Shown here: positions 35,775 through 44,240 of the stretch, one piece after another
Layout of the letters: the number at the start of each line of letters is the position of its first letter
How positions within the stretch are numbered: the stretch's first letter is position 1
DNA from: JBMYRH01 sp049602155
GTDB lineage: Bacteria > Myxococcota_A > UBA9042 > PHBI01 > JBMYRH01
Assembly (NCBI GenBank): GCA_049602155.1
Contig: JBMYRH010000016.1
Span: 62,001 to 126,000 of the forward strand
Direction: 5' to 3'
DNA length: 64,000 nucleotides
Position numbers and translations under genes: made by a program
The notes under the pieces: generated by a model
The model's input: the letters and a program-made list of their open reading frames with translations, nothing else
Told to the model about the DNA's origin: nothing
Database searches by the model: none

Positions 35775-37397
35775 TTGAAGATACTGTTCGTCCAGACGCG
35801 TAAGAACTCCGATCCTGCCGATCGTGAGATGTACGAGATGGACTTCATGAACGAGGTCCTCGGCTTTGGCCGCTCGCTCCTCGACCTTGGGCTCGTGACC
35901 GTCGCGGCGTGTACGCCGGAGCACGTGACCGTCGAGATGGTCGACGAGTACGTGGACGCTATCCCTTACGACACCACCGACGCCGACCTCGTCGCGCTGA
36001 GCGCGAAGACGTCATGCGTCACCCACGCCTACGAAGTGGCGAAAGAGTTCCGAGATCGAGGTATCCCTGTCGTGCTCGGAGGGATCCATGCGAGCCTTCG
36101 CCCCGACGAGGCGCTTGAGCACGTGGACTACGTGGTCACCGGCGAGGCCGAGAGCACATGGCCGAAATTCGTCGAGGCCTTCGAGAAGGGCGAGGCGCCC
36201 CGGCGGATGGACAGCAAGGGCTTCCCGCCCATGGCCGAGATCCCGGTCCCCTCTTGGAAGCACATGCCGAGCGAGGCCTACCTCTTCCACCAGATCCAGA
36301 CGACGCGCGGCTGCCCGTTTATGTGCCGCTTTTGCTCTGTGCCTGACATCTCCGGCAACTCATTCCGCTTCAAGCCGGTCGAGAACGTCGTCGCCGAGAT
36401 CCGCGCGCTCCCCTCAGCCGGTCCATTGAAAGACCGCATGAAGGCGCTCTACTTCGTCGACGACAACTTCATCTCGCGAGTCCGCTACACCAAGGACCTC
36501 CTCAAGGCCCTGATCCCGCTCTACGAATCGGGCGAGCTCGGCGAGTGGTCCGCAGAGACGACGCTTAACGTCGCCCATGACGAGGAGCTCGTTCAGCTCT
36601 TCGCCGACGCCGGGTGCTCCACGCTCATCATCGGCTTTGAGTCCATCCACGAGGAGACGCTGCTCTCGATGGACAAGAAGGTGAACTTTTGCCTGAGCTA
36701 CAAGGACGCTATCGAGCGCATCCACCAGACGGGGATGGCCATCGTCGGCAATTTCATCGTCGGCTTCGACACCGACAAGCTGAGCGTCTTTAAGGACATC
36801 CTCGACTTCGTCGATGACAACAACATCCTCTATCCGTTCTTCAGCATCTTGACGCCGATGCCTGGCACAGCGCTCCACGATGAGTTTGTCGAGGGCGGGC
36901 GCCTCGATCACACCGACTGGGCGCGCTACGACACGCGTCACGTCGTCTTTGACCCGAACAACATGTCGCGTGACCAGCTGATGGACGGCTACTGCTACCT
37001 CTACCAGCAGGCCTACGCATCGGAGCGGGCGTTCGACCGGCTGAACCGCTATTGGCGGAAGTATCGGCGAGTCGCATCGGGCTTCACCGACCACCTCTTC
37101 ATCAAGTGGCGCCTACGCAAACAGCGAAAGAACGCCACCGAGCGCTTCGCTTGGATGCTCGACGAGGGCTGGAAGCGCCTCAAGCGGCCCGGACAAAAGA
37201 GCGACATCGGTCAGCTGCTCTACTACCTCGACGGTGCGCACTTCTGCGACTACCTGGACCAGTACCGGTCTGAGGACTACGACGCGAACGTCCGCATCTT
37301 CGAGACCCACGCCGACACAGCCGCGGCAGAGGCCGCGGCGAGTCAGAAGCAGTGGGACGGCAAGCGGGTCAAGTCCACGCGGGCCGCGGCGAGCTAG
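35775..37397 (+). CDS. B12-binding-domain radical SAM enzyme (second of the cluster)
   Basis: 540 residues starting at TTG 35775 (preceded by GAGGGGGA), which gives the family-typical N-terminus KILFVQTRKN. An ATG at 35736 would overlap the oxidase gene and add 13 unrelated residues. The Rossmann-type B12 domain (about 1-165, VVLGGIHASLRPDEAL) precedes a radical SAM domain with C-x3-C-x2-C in TRGCPFMCRFCSVPD, then FVDDNF. The helical basic C-terminus extends about 130 residues. It is not a close duplicate of the first radical SAM gene. The stop lies 68 bp before the SMR transporter gene. Confidence 0.87.
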   Translation: MKILFVQTRKNSDPADREMYEMDFMNEVLGFGRSLLDLGLVTVAACTPEHVTVEMVDEYVDAIPYDTTDADLVALSAKTSCVTHAYEVAKEFRDRGIPVVLGGIHASLRPDEALEHVDYVVTGEAESTWPKFVEAFEKGEAPRRMDSKGFPPMAEIPVPSWKHMPSEAYLFHQIQTTRGCPFMCRFCSVPDISGNSFRFKPVENVVAEIRALPSAGPLKDRMKALYFVDDNFISRVRYTKDLLKALIPLYESGELGEWSAETTLNVAHDEELVQLFADAGCSTLIIGFESIHEETLLSMDKKVNFCLSYKDAIERIHQTGMAIVGNFIVGFDTDKLSVFKDILDFVDDNNILYPFFSILTPMPGTALHDEFVEGGRLDHTDWARYDTRHVVFDPNNMSRDQLMDGYCYLYQQAYASERAFDRLNRYWRKYRRVASGFTDHLFIKWRLRKQRKNATERFAWMLDEGWKRLKRPGQKSDIGQLLYYLDGAHFCDYLDQYRSEDYDANVRIFETHADTAAAEAAASQKQWDGKRVKSTRAAAS

Positions 37398-37465
37398 GGG
37401 CGTGACCGGGTGGGGTTCTTCAGGGGCAGAGCAGTGCCCGCGTTTCGCCTGACCAAGGAGTGACC

Positions 37466-37798
37466 ATGGGCTACCTCTACCTCGGCATCGCGATCGTCGC
37501 GGAGGTCGTCGCGACCACCGCGCTGAAGGCCTCGGAGTCCTTCACCGTGCTGTGGCCGAGCGTCATCGTATGCGTCGGCTATGTGGTCTGTTTTTACACC
37601 CTGTCCCTCGCCCTTCAGTTCATCAGTATCGGCGTCGCGTATGCCATCTGGTGTGGCCTTGGCATCGTGCTTATTACGGCGACCGGTGCGATGTTCTATG
37701 GGCAGAGCATCGACTTGCCAGCGGTCTTGGGGATGGGGCTCATCATGGCGGGCGTCGCGGTGATTCATCTCTTCAGTAAGGCGTCCTCTCAGGGCTGA
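37466..37798 (+). CDS. Small multidrug resistance (EmrE-type) transporter
   Basis: 110 residues, four membrane segments. GIAIVAEVVATTALKASESF carries the essential proton/substrate Glu (residue 13, EmrE Glu14). FTVLWPS, AYAIWCGLGIVLI and FYGQSIDLPAVLGM are classic SMR signatures, closer to EmrE than to SugE/Gdx. The start ATG 37466 has AAGGAG upstream. It may export the product of the radical SAM operon, since it is only 68 bp downstream on the same strand (inference). Confidence 0.93.
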   Translation: MGYLYLGIAIVAEVVATTALKASESFTVLWPSVIVCVGYVVCFYTLSLALQFISIGVAYAIWCGLGIVLITATGAMFYGQSIDLPAVLGMGLIMAGVAVIHLFSKASSQG

Positions 37799-37893
37799 CC
37801 TCGCGCGAGGCTGCGGGTCGATGAAAAGACCCCCGTGCCTCTCGTGCGCGTTCGTGCTAGAGAGCCGCCGAACCGAGCATTTGGAGTGATGTC

Positions 37894-38988
37894 ATGGGAA
37901 TGACCCTGGGTATTGTCGGACTCCCGAACGTGGGCAAGTCCACGCTGTTTAACGCCTTGAGCGCCGCGGGCGCCGAGAGCGCCAATTACCCCTTCTGCAC
38001 GATCGAGCCGAACGTCGGCATCGTGACCGTCCCAGATCCGCGCCTCGACGCGCTCGCTGGGATCGTCAACCCGAAGCAGATCCTCCCGACGACCGTTGAG
38101 TTTGTCGACATCGCTGGTTTGGTGCGCGGCGCGTCCAAGGGTGAGGGCTTGGGCAATCAGTTCCTGGGCAACATCCGCGCGACGGACGCGATTGTGCACG
38201 TCGTGCGCTGCTTTGTGGATGAGAACATCGTGCACGTCGAGGGCTCGATCGACCCCATCCGTGACATCGAGGTCGTCGAGACAGAGCTCTTGCTGAAAGA
38301 CATGGAGACGGTCGAGAAGCGCCTCGAAAAGTCGAAGAAGATGGCGAGGAGCGGTAACAAGGAGGCCATCGCAGAGGCGGGGCTCTTGGGGCGCCTCGAT
38401 GCGCACCTCAATGAGGGCAAGCCGGCGCGCACCTTTGATTACGATAAGATGGAGACGGAGATCTTCAAGGGCCTGTGTCTGCTCACCGCCAAGCCGGTCC
38501 TCTACGTCACCAACGTCGATGAGGACAGCGTCGTCGACGGCAATGATATGGTCGAGAAGGTCAAGGTCTACGCCGCAGAGGTCGGCGCCAGGACCGCCAT
38601 CATCTCGGCAGCCATCGAGAGCGAGATCGCTGAGCTGGAAGACGAGGAGAAGGCCGACTTCTTAGAGGGCATGGGCCTGCAAGAGAGCGGCCTCGACCGC
38701 CTCAGCCGCGAGGGCTACGCGCTCCTCGGGCTCAAGACCTACTTTACAGCCGGCCCGAAAGAGGTCCGCGCTTGGACCATTAAGGACGGCATGAAGGCCC
38801 CTCAGGCCGCCGGCGTCATCCACACGGACTTCGAGCGCGGGTTTATCCGCGCTGAGGTCATCGCCTATGACGACTACATCGCGCTCGACGGCGAGTCAGG
38901 CTGCAAAGCGGCCGGCAAGATGAACGTGGAAGGCAAGGAGTACGTCGTCAAAGACGGCGACGTCATGCACTTCCGGTTCAATGTGTAG
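37894..38988 (+). CDS. ychF: Ribosome-binding ATPase YchF
   Basis: 364-residue Obg-family P-loop protein (YchF/Ola1), which prefers ATP and binds ribosomes, and is linked to oxidative stress response. G1 is GLPNVGKST, G3 DIAGLV with RGASKGEGLGNQFL, and the G4-like motif is NVDEDS. A coiled-coil insertion follows, then the C-terminal TGS domain (YFTAGPKEVRAWTIKDGMKAPQAAGVIHTDFERGFIRAEV). Length is standard. GGAG lies upstream of the start. A single housekeeping gene, not obviously linked to its neighbours. Confidence 0.97.
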   Translation: MGMTLGIVGLPNVGKSTLFNALSAAGAESANYPFCTIEPNVGIVTVPDPRLDALAGIVNPKQILPTTVEFVDIAGLVRGASKGEGLGNQFLGNIRATDAIVHVVRCFVDENIVHVEGSIDPIRDIEVVETELLLKDMETVEKRLEKSKKMARSGNKEAIAEAGLLGRLDAHLNEGKPARTFDYDKMETEIFKGLCLLTAKPVLYVTNVDEDSVVDGNDMVEKVKVYAAEVGARTAIISAAIESEIAELEDEEKADFLEGMGLQESGLDRLSREGYALLGLKTYFTAGPKEVRAWTIKDGMKAPQAAGVIHTDFERGFIRAEVIAYDDYIALDGESGCKAAGKMNVEGKEYVVKDGDVMHFRFNV

Positions 38989-38999
38989 AGTGGATACCC

Positions 39000-39350
39000 A
39001 TGAGCAGACCCAAAATTTACGCAATGACGTTTGCCAAGGTTTATCCGCTCTATGTCGCAAAGGCAGAGCGAAAAGGCCGGATGAAAGCGGAAGTGGATGA
39101 AACCATCCGGTGGCTTACTGGCTATGATCAGGCGGGTCTTGAAGCACGATTAGGAGACGAAACGGACCTTGAGAGCTTTTTTGTCCAAGCTCCCAAGCTC
39201 AATCCTCTGAGGACGAAGATCACAGGTGTTGTCTGTGGTGTTCGTGTTGAAGCGCTTGAAGAGGGGACAATGCGTGAGATTCGGTACCTTGATAAGTTGA
39301 TTGACGAGTTAGCCAAAGGGCGGCCAATGACCACAATCCTTAGGGGATAA
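39000..39350 (+). CDS. DUF2200 family protein
   Basis: 116 residues. KIYAMTFAKVYPLYVAKAERKGR, EVDETIRWLTGYDQAGL and the C-terminal EIRYLDKLIDELAKGRPM match DUF2200, a small cytosolic family often seen as a mobile cargo gene. It begins 11 bp after ychF. Base composition is much lower in GC than ychF and its codon use differs, pointing to recent acquisition. The function is unknown. Confidence 0.9.
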   Translation: MSRPKIYAMTFAKVYPLYVAKAERKGRMKAEVDETIRWLTGYDQAGLEARLGDETDLESFFVQAPKLNPLRTKITGVVCGVRVEALEEGTMREIRYLDKLIDELAKGRPMTTILRG

Positions 39351-39493
39351 CGAGGCAAGAAGCCTTTGCACTGCAGAGGAAACAACCGGAACTCAACCCC
39401 CTGCTCCGGTGGACACACGGTGAGAAGCGGTGAGAGTGGTTTTAAAAGTCTCAGGTTTACAGTTGGTTACCGATTAAACGCCGTGTCGGTTCG
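39351..39493. other. Spacer after the DUF2200 gene
   Basis: Lower-GC spacer. No tRNA, terminator or convincing reading frame was seen; short frames here have no protein-like composition. Confidence 0.5.
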
Positions 39494-39646
39494 ATGGCTG
39501 AGGTTGCGAAAGACAGCCCGGGTTACTCTGCTGGCGCGCAATCCGACAATGATGTGACGGGGCGCTGGGTCAAGTCAGCCAGCCCTGGACTTCACCTGAT
39601 GCACGAGTTTAGACCTCTCGCGCTGTCTCTAGCCGGGGGCTTATGA
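39494..39646 (+). CDS. Possible 50-residue ORF coupled to the TPR gene
   Basis: MAEVAKDSPGYSAGAQ... ends with a TGA that overlaps the ATG of the next gene (ATGA at 39643-39646). No domain is seen and there is no clear RBS. The overlap is the only support; it could be chance. Confidence 0.25.
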   Translation: MAEVAKDSPGYSAGAQSDNDVTGRWVKSASPGLHLMHEFRPLALSLAGGL

Positions 39647-41229
39647 CCGTACTTTCGCTGCCTGCTTACCTGTCGGATCTCCAGTTTTCTCTAGGCGGTA
39701 AGGCACTCGCTCTGTACCCGGTATCGTCGGAAGAGGGGATGTATAAGGTCGATCTCCAGGCTCCACAGGACAGCTGGGGCCTGTTCGTCGACCTCAAGCG
39801 GGAGCGTGGCACGTATCATGATTCACAATCCGTCGAAGAGTACCGTGATGGATATGTCTACGGTCATGTCCGCAGACAGCATGACCATCTGGGCACCCCG
39901 AGGGAGTTTCCGGACTGGCTGAGGGAGCGCGTGACCGAGCTCATCCACGAGCTCGTCCGAGGGCACATCGACCGGACTTATGATTGCCTCGAGAAGAGCG
40001 ACCGAGAGGATAAAGCGCATATGGTCGCAGCGATGTGCCGGGATATCGCTGCGCTGCCGCGGTTGCCGGAGGTCCAGCCCTTCGGTTGCCAGTCGCTCTG
40101 TGACGCTCTCACCGCGATCTTAAGCGCTCATGAGCAGGGCATAATGACCCAACAGGCGGCTGTCCTCGTCCGCACGTTCCTCGATGAGTACAGCGAGCCG
40201 CCATTTCGCCAAAGGCTGCGAGATAAAACGATACAGCACGCCTTCGCTCTGCTGCCGGAGGACGTCCCAGCTTCCATCCTCGACGACTTAGAAGCCAGGG
40301 CCAAAGCGAAGCTCGCCAAGGCCACTAGCGACGGCGAACTGACCTTGCAGAACGCGGCCTCGGTCGGCCGCTTGTTGGAGCTGCAGCCCGCCCACCTCCG
40401 ACCCATCTACAACGGCTTGGTGTTGCCGCGATGCGACACGGCTGAGCTGTGTTTTGCGATGGCCACCGCGCTGAGCGCGAGTCCTGTAGAGGCGGCGGAG
40501 CACGCCCAAAGGGGCCTGCAACTTTCGCCGACGCACGGGGGCCTGCGCCGGGTTACCGAGATCCTCGGTGGCGGCTCCTCCGCGTTTCAGGACGCCGCCG
40601 ACATCGCCAAACATTATGAGGACCTGCTGCCGAAGGTTCTGTACAAGCGAAACAGCCCAGACCTGAAAGGCAACGACCAGAAGCTCATTGACGCTGAGGC
40701 ACGGCTCAACCGCTTCTGGATGTCGGTGCTGCCGCCTCGCGCCGACCCGAGTTGGGAACAAGCAGCGGACACCTTGTGTCTCCAGGATAAGTTTAAGGTG
40801 CGCGGGTCCGAGGCCTACCTCACGTGGTGTCGCGTCCAGCAACGAAACGATGAAGGCGTCGACTATTTCCTGCGCTGCGTGCAAGACGTCGAGCTGACCC
40901 AACTGCAACACCGAGTGAGCGGGCATTGTGAGACCTACTTGGCCCAGGGCTTCTCTTGCATGCTCGACACCCAGCGGCCCGAGCACATCGAACAGGCGTC
41001 CGAGGTCATCACCAAGCTCGAAGCCGTCCTGACGTGGACGACCAAACACGTTTACTACGCGCTCGCTTGCATCGCGTCGCGCGCTGGCCAACTTGAACGT
41101 GCCCTGGACTACGCAACGCGTTCCGTCGATCTCGGGCACGAGGCAGAGGTCATGTTGACCGACCCGGACTTTGCGAACCTCATGGCCGACCCCGAAGCAG
41201 CATCGGTCCTGCGGAAATTAGGTGACTAA
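39643..41229 (+). CDS. TPR-like helical protein of unknown function
   Basis: 528 residues, cytosolic, with no signal peptide. An N-terminal domain of about 110 residues is followed by all-helical repeats. The last part (HVYYALACIASRAGQLERALDYATRSVDLG, about 460-490) is a recognisable TPR. The phrase LTDPDFANLMADPEAASVL near the end is typical of proteins ending in a TPR-type cap. Start codon choice is weakly supported by an overlap with a short upstream frame. No family name can be assigned. Confidence 0.65.
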   Translation: MTVLSLPAYLSDLQFSLGGKALALYPVSSEEGMYKVDLQAPQDSWGLFVDLKRERGTYHDSQSVEEYRDGYVYGHVRRQHDHLGTPREFPDWLRERVTELIHELVRGHIDRTYDCLEKSDREDKAHMVAAMCRDIAALPRLPEVQPFGCQSLCDALTAILSAHEQGIMTQQAAVLVRTFLDEYSEPPFRQRLRDKTIQHAFALLPEDVPASILDDLEARAKAKLAKATSDGELTLQNAASVGRLLELQPAHLRPIYNGLVLPRCDTAELCFAMATALSASPVEAAEHAQRGLQLSPTHGGLRRVTEILGGGSSAFQDAADIAKHYEDLLPKVLYKRNSPDLKGNDQKLIDAEARLNRFWMSVLPPRADPSWEQAADTLCLQDKFKVRGSEAYLTWCRVQQRNDEGVDYFLRCVQDVELTQLQHRVSGHCETYLAQGFSCMLDTQRPEHIEQASEVITKLEAVLTWTTKHVYYALACIASRAGQLERALDYATRSVDLGHEAEVMLTDPDFANLMADPEAASVLRKLGD

Positions 41230-41330
41230 GAGAACGCTGATTTTACAGGTTGTGCTGTGACACATGGTCATGCATCAGATTATGTGCGGCAGTAATCGAT
41301 CGCCCCTTGAGGGCCGCTGTGGAGGAATCT

Positions 41331-41355
41331 GAACCTTTCTTTAGCCGATTGGCTC
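41331..41355 (+). promoter_or_regulatory. Candidate ECF-type promoter of the sigma factor gene
   Basis: GAACC (41331-41335) and TTGGCTC (41349-41355) are separated by 13 bp, i.e. GAACC-N16-GCTC. The same arrangement with identical spacing occurs before the persulfide dioxygenase gene. It lies 71 bp before the sigma start. ECF sigma factors usually autoregulate through GAAC-type -35 boxes. Confidence 0.5.
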
Positions 41356-41425
41356 GGACCTGCGTAACGGGACTCATGAACACCAAGGCGCCCACACGAT
41401 GCAGTACGGTAATGGAGATCAGGTG

Positions 41426-42241
41426 ATGGACCAGGCAGGCGACACATCAGTGCTGCTAGAGCGTGCGCGCAGCGGAGACGAGGCGGCGCTGGAGCAGCTG
41501 CTGCGAGCAGTGCAACCGCAGCTCTACCGCTTCAGCATGAAGATGTGTCGCCACACCGAAGACGCTGAGGACGTCCTGCAGGACTCCTTAATGACCTTAG
41601 CGCGCTCATTTCAGGATTTCCGTGGCGCATCCTCGCTGTCGACCTGGCTGTTTACTATTGCGCGGAGCTTCTGCATCAAGAAGCGACGCAAGAGCGCCTT
41701 TGCACCCGAACGAGAAGAGTCGTTGGAGCAATTGAGCATGGCTGAGCAGGCGCAGCTGCGCTCACGGGCGCTAGACCCTCATGAAGAGGCTGAGTCGGCC
41801 GAGATCTGGCGCCAGGTCCAAGCTGGGATCCAGCGCATCGCGCTCACCTATCGAGAGGTCCTCGTCCTGCGCGACATCGAAGGGTTGGCCGCCAAGGAGG
41901 TCGCCGAGGTGGTGGGCATCAGCGTGTCGGCCGTCAAGAGCCGCTTGCACCGTGCGCGAGCTGAACTGCGAGTGCACCTGGCCGCGACCCCCTATCGACC
42001 ACAGGCAGGCTGCCCCGACATTCGCACCGTGTTCTCTCAACACCTTGAGGGCGACCTCTCGCCCGATGTCTGCTCCACCATGGAAGCGCACGTGGCGAGA
42101 TGCTTACCCTGCGCCGCGGAGTGTGAGGGGCTGCGCTCGGCGCTTAACGCGTGCAGCACCGCCACATGCGAGGTGCCTGCCGCGGTCCAGTTGCGCGTGA
42201 AAGAGGCGCTGCGCCAAGCCTTGGAGCAACGGGGAAGCTAA
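41426..42241 (+). CDS. ECF-like sigma factor with fused C-terminal zinc-finger domain
   Basis: 271 residues from ATG 41426, with GGAG upstream (an in-frame ATG at 41399 lacks one). Region 2 is LYRFSMKMCRHTEDAEDVLQD with FRGASSLSTWLFTIARSF. Region 4 is LTYREVLVLRDIEGLAAKEVAEVVGISVSAVKSRLHRAR. After about residue 180, a zf-HC2-like module HLEGDLSPDVCSTMEAHVARCLPC contains the H-x3-C-x2-C of zinc-binding anti-sigma factors, here covalently fused to the sigma factor. It heads the sulfur operon; thiol-based sensing in cis is the likely control (inference). Confidence 0.9.
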   Translation: MDQAGDTSVLLERARSGDEAALEQLLRAVQPQLYRFSMKMCRHTEDAEDVLQDSLMTLARSFQDFRGASSLSTWLFTIARSFCIKKRRKSAFAPEREESLEQLSMAEQAQLRSRALDPHEEAESAEIWRQVQAGIQRIALTYREVLVLRDIEGLAAKEVAEVVGISVSAVKSRLHRARAELRVHLAATPYRPQAGCPDIRTVFSQHLEGDLSPDVCSTMEAHVARCLPCAAECEGLRSALNACSTATCEVPAAVQLRVKEALRQALEQRGS

Positions 42242-42256
42242 AGACTGCCTCTTTTT

Positions 42257-42281
42257 GAACCCTTTCTCGAGAGCTTGGCTC
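42257..42281 (+). promoter_or_regulatory. Candidate ECF-type promoter of the persulfide dioxygenase operon
   Basis: GAACC (42257-42261), 13 bp, then TTGGCTC (42275-42281): the same two elements and spacing as upstream of the sigma gene. It lies 60 bp before the dioxygenase start. The bases between also share a TTTCT block. Confidence 0.5.
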
Positions 42282-42340
42282 TCCCCCAATGAAGACGGTC
42301 GTGGACGGCAGCGGATGCGACCCAACCATTGGAGGAAACC

Positions 42341-43375
42341 ATGTTGCTCAAGCAACTCTTCGACCAAGACACCGGGACCTACACGTACCTACTCGCGGAC
42401 CCAGACAGCCGTGAGGCGGTCATCATCGACCCAGTGGTCGAGCGGAACGACCGTGACCTTACACTCATCGCCGAGCTTGGCTTAGAGCTCGTCTACACCC
42501 TCGACACGCATGTCCACGCAGATCACGTCACCGGCTCGGGCGAGCTGAAACGGAAAACGGGCGCGCTGAGCGGCGTGTCAGCCGCCGCAGAGGTGGCCTG
42601 TGCCGACCGTAAGCTCGCGCACGGTGATGTGCTGCGCTTTGGGCGTTACGCCCTAGAAGTGCGAAGCACGCCTGGGCACACCAAGGGTTGCTTGACCTTC
42701 GTGGTCGAGGCCGACGGTCAGACCCTGGCCTTCACCGGCGACGCACTCCTCGTGCGGGGGTGTGGTCGCACCGACTTTCAACAGGGCGACGCAGCGACCC
42801 TTTACCGCTCCGTGCATGCGCAAATCTACACCCTGCCCCCCGACACCTTAATCTACCCGGGGCACGACTACCGCGGTCACAGCGCGAGCACGGTCGCCGA
42901 AGAGCAGGCGCATAACCCGCGCCTCAAGATGACCATCAGCGAACCCCGGTTCGTCGACATCATGGGCGGGCTGAACCTCAGTCATCCCGAGCGGATCCAC
43001 GAAGCGCTCCCGGCCAACATGGAATGCGGGGTCTCAAGAACGGGACCCGACGAGCAACCCAAGCCCGCCTTCAAGGTGGCCGACGTCACCGCGCTGAGCC
43101 GTTTTGCCGGCGGACGCGTGATCGACGTGAGAACCCCTGGTGAATTCGTGGGCGAGCTGGGACACCTCCCCGGCGCTGTCCTCGCGCCGCTGCACGAGCT
43201 CGCCCAGCGCGCCCAATCCTGGCCGCGTGAGGAGCCCGTCCTCGTCGTCTGTCGCACCGGCCGACGGTCGGTTCAAGGCTGCACGGTCCTCACCGAGCTC
43301 GGCTTCTCCGATGTCACTAACCTCTCCGGTGGCATGACTGCGTGGCGTTCGCAGCAGGCGGTGTCGGCATGTTGA
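42341..43375 (+). CDS. Persulfide dioxygenase-rhodanese fusion
   Basis: 344 residues. The N-terminal ETHE1/Blh-like metallo-beta-lactamase-fold dioxygenase (1-235) has iron-binding THVHADHVTG, STPGHTKGC, FTGDALLVRGCGRTDF and YPGHDYRG. The C-terminal rhodanese (about 250-344) has RVIDVRTPGEF and the active-site loop VVCRTGRRS with its catalytic Cys. The enzyme oxidises glutathione persulfide to sulfite, with the rhodanese passing sulfur on. The start ATG 42341 has GGAGG at the right spacing. It overlaps the next gene by 7 bp. Confidence 0.93.
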   Translation: MLLKQLFDQDTGTYTYLLADPDSREAVIIDPVVERNDRDLTLIAELGLELVYTLDTHVHADHVTGSGELKRKTGALSGVSAAAEVACADRKLAHGDVLRFGRYALEVRSTPGHTKGCLTFVVEADGQTLAFTGDALLVRGCGRTDFQQGDAATLYRSVHAQIYTLPPDTLIYPGHDYRGHSASTVAEEQAHNPRLKMTISEPRFVDIMGGLNLSHPERIHEALPANMECGVSRTGPDEQPKPAFKVADVTALSRFAGGRVIDVRTPGEFVGELGHLPGAVLAPLHELAQRAQSWPREEPVLVVCRTGRRSVQGCTVLTELGFSDVTNLSGGMTAWRSQQAVSAC

Positions 43376-43794
43376 GCTCGATTCTGTGGGCCACCATCGG
43401 CGGTGGCTTGATCGGCCTCGCCGCATCCTGGCTCTTGCTCTCCCAGGGACGCGTGGCCGGGGTCAGCGGCATCGTTGGTGGGCTGCTTGGGCCATGGGGA
43501 GGCCAGTCCTCCTGGCGCATGAGCTTCGTCGTCGGTCTGTTGGTCGGCGGGGGCATCCTGATGATCGTCGCCCCCGACATGATGGCGGCGCCGACCGACC
43601 GCTCACTCGGGCTCGTGGCGCTCGCAGGCGCGCTTGTGGGCTACGGCACCCGGCTCGGCAGCGGCTGCACCAGCGGGCATGGAGTGTGCGGTTTGACGCG
43701 CTTTTCGCCGCGCTCACTGGTGGCGACCCTGACCTTCATGACCACGGGCATGGCGACCGCCACGCTCCTCGGGCTGATAGGAGGTCCGTCATGA
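43369..43794 (+). CDS. YeeE/YedE-family sulfur transporter subunit (first half)
   Basis: 141-residue membrane protein. GALVGYGTRLGSGCTSGHGVCGLTRFSPRSLVATLTFM is the YeeE/YedE (TsuA) signature with the two cysteines thought to relay thiosulfate or sulfane sulfur. It is a half-size protein, normally paired with a second half. It overlaps the dioxygenase stop by 7 bp and the next gene by ATGA (43791-43794). Confidence 0.9.
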   Translation: MLSSILWATIGGGLIGLAASWLLLSQGRVAGVSGIVGGLLGPWGGQSSWRMSFVVGLLVGGGILMIVAPDMMAAPTDRSLGLVALAGALVGYGTRLGSGCTSGHGVCGLTRFSPRSLVATLTFMTTGMATATLLGLIGGPS

Positions 43795-44240
43795 GTCGCC
43801 TCATCGCGGCCTTCTTTGGAGGCCTACTCTTTGCGCTTGGGCTCGGCGTCTCAGGGATGGCCGACGCCAACAAGGTCATCGGGTTCTTGAACCTCGCCGG
43901 CAACTGGGACCCCAGCCTGGCCTTCGTCATGGTCGGTGGCATCGGCGTGCACCTGGCCTTATACCGGCTCATCCTTGGTCGGCAGAGCCCGCTCTTCGGT
44001 GACCATTTCCACATCCCGACCCGTCGCGACCTCACCTGGGAGCTCGTCGGTGGGGCGGCGGTATTCGGCGTCGGCTGGGGGCTGGGTGGCGTTTGCCCGG
44101 GCCCTGGGCTCGTCTCTCTGGCTGGGTTCGGGGCGCCCGCTGGCGTCTTCGTGCTCTTCATGCTCTCGGGGATGAACCTGCAGGAGATCCTGCATCGACC
44201 ACGGACGGGGGCGCTGACGCGGGAGAGGGTCTCATGTTGA
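43791..44240 (+). CDS. YeeE/YedE-family sulfur transporter subunit (second half, DUF6691-like)
   Basis: 149-residue membrane protein. FFGGLLFALGLGVSGMADANKVIGFLNLAG and GGAAVFGVGWGLGGVCPGPGLVSLA are typical of the second YeeE/YedE half that follows the Cys-rich half. Together the two would form one transporter resembling full-length TsuA. ATGA overlap upstream, 7-bp overlap downstream with the TauE gene. Confidence 0.9.
   Translation: MSRLIAAFFGGLLFALGLGVSGMADANKVIGFLNLAGNWDPSLAFVMVGGIGVHLALYRLILGRQSPLFGDHFHIPTRRDLTWELVGGAAVFGVGWGLGGVCPGPGLVSLAGFGAPAGVFVLFMLSGMNLQEILHRPRTGALTRERVSC

Noticed and set aside
34811..35848. 345-codon minus-strand open frame over the diiron oxidase gene
   Set aside because: Antisense shadow in high-GC DNA; composition is Arg/Leu/Val-rich with no domain, while the opposite strand encodes a recognisable HDO protein.
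39360..39480. Possible tRNA or integron-type site after the DUF2200 gene
   Set aside because: No cloverleaf, no TTCGANNC arm in the right context, and no attC-like paired boxes found.
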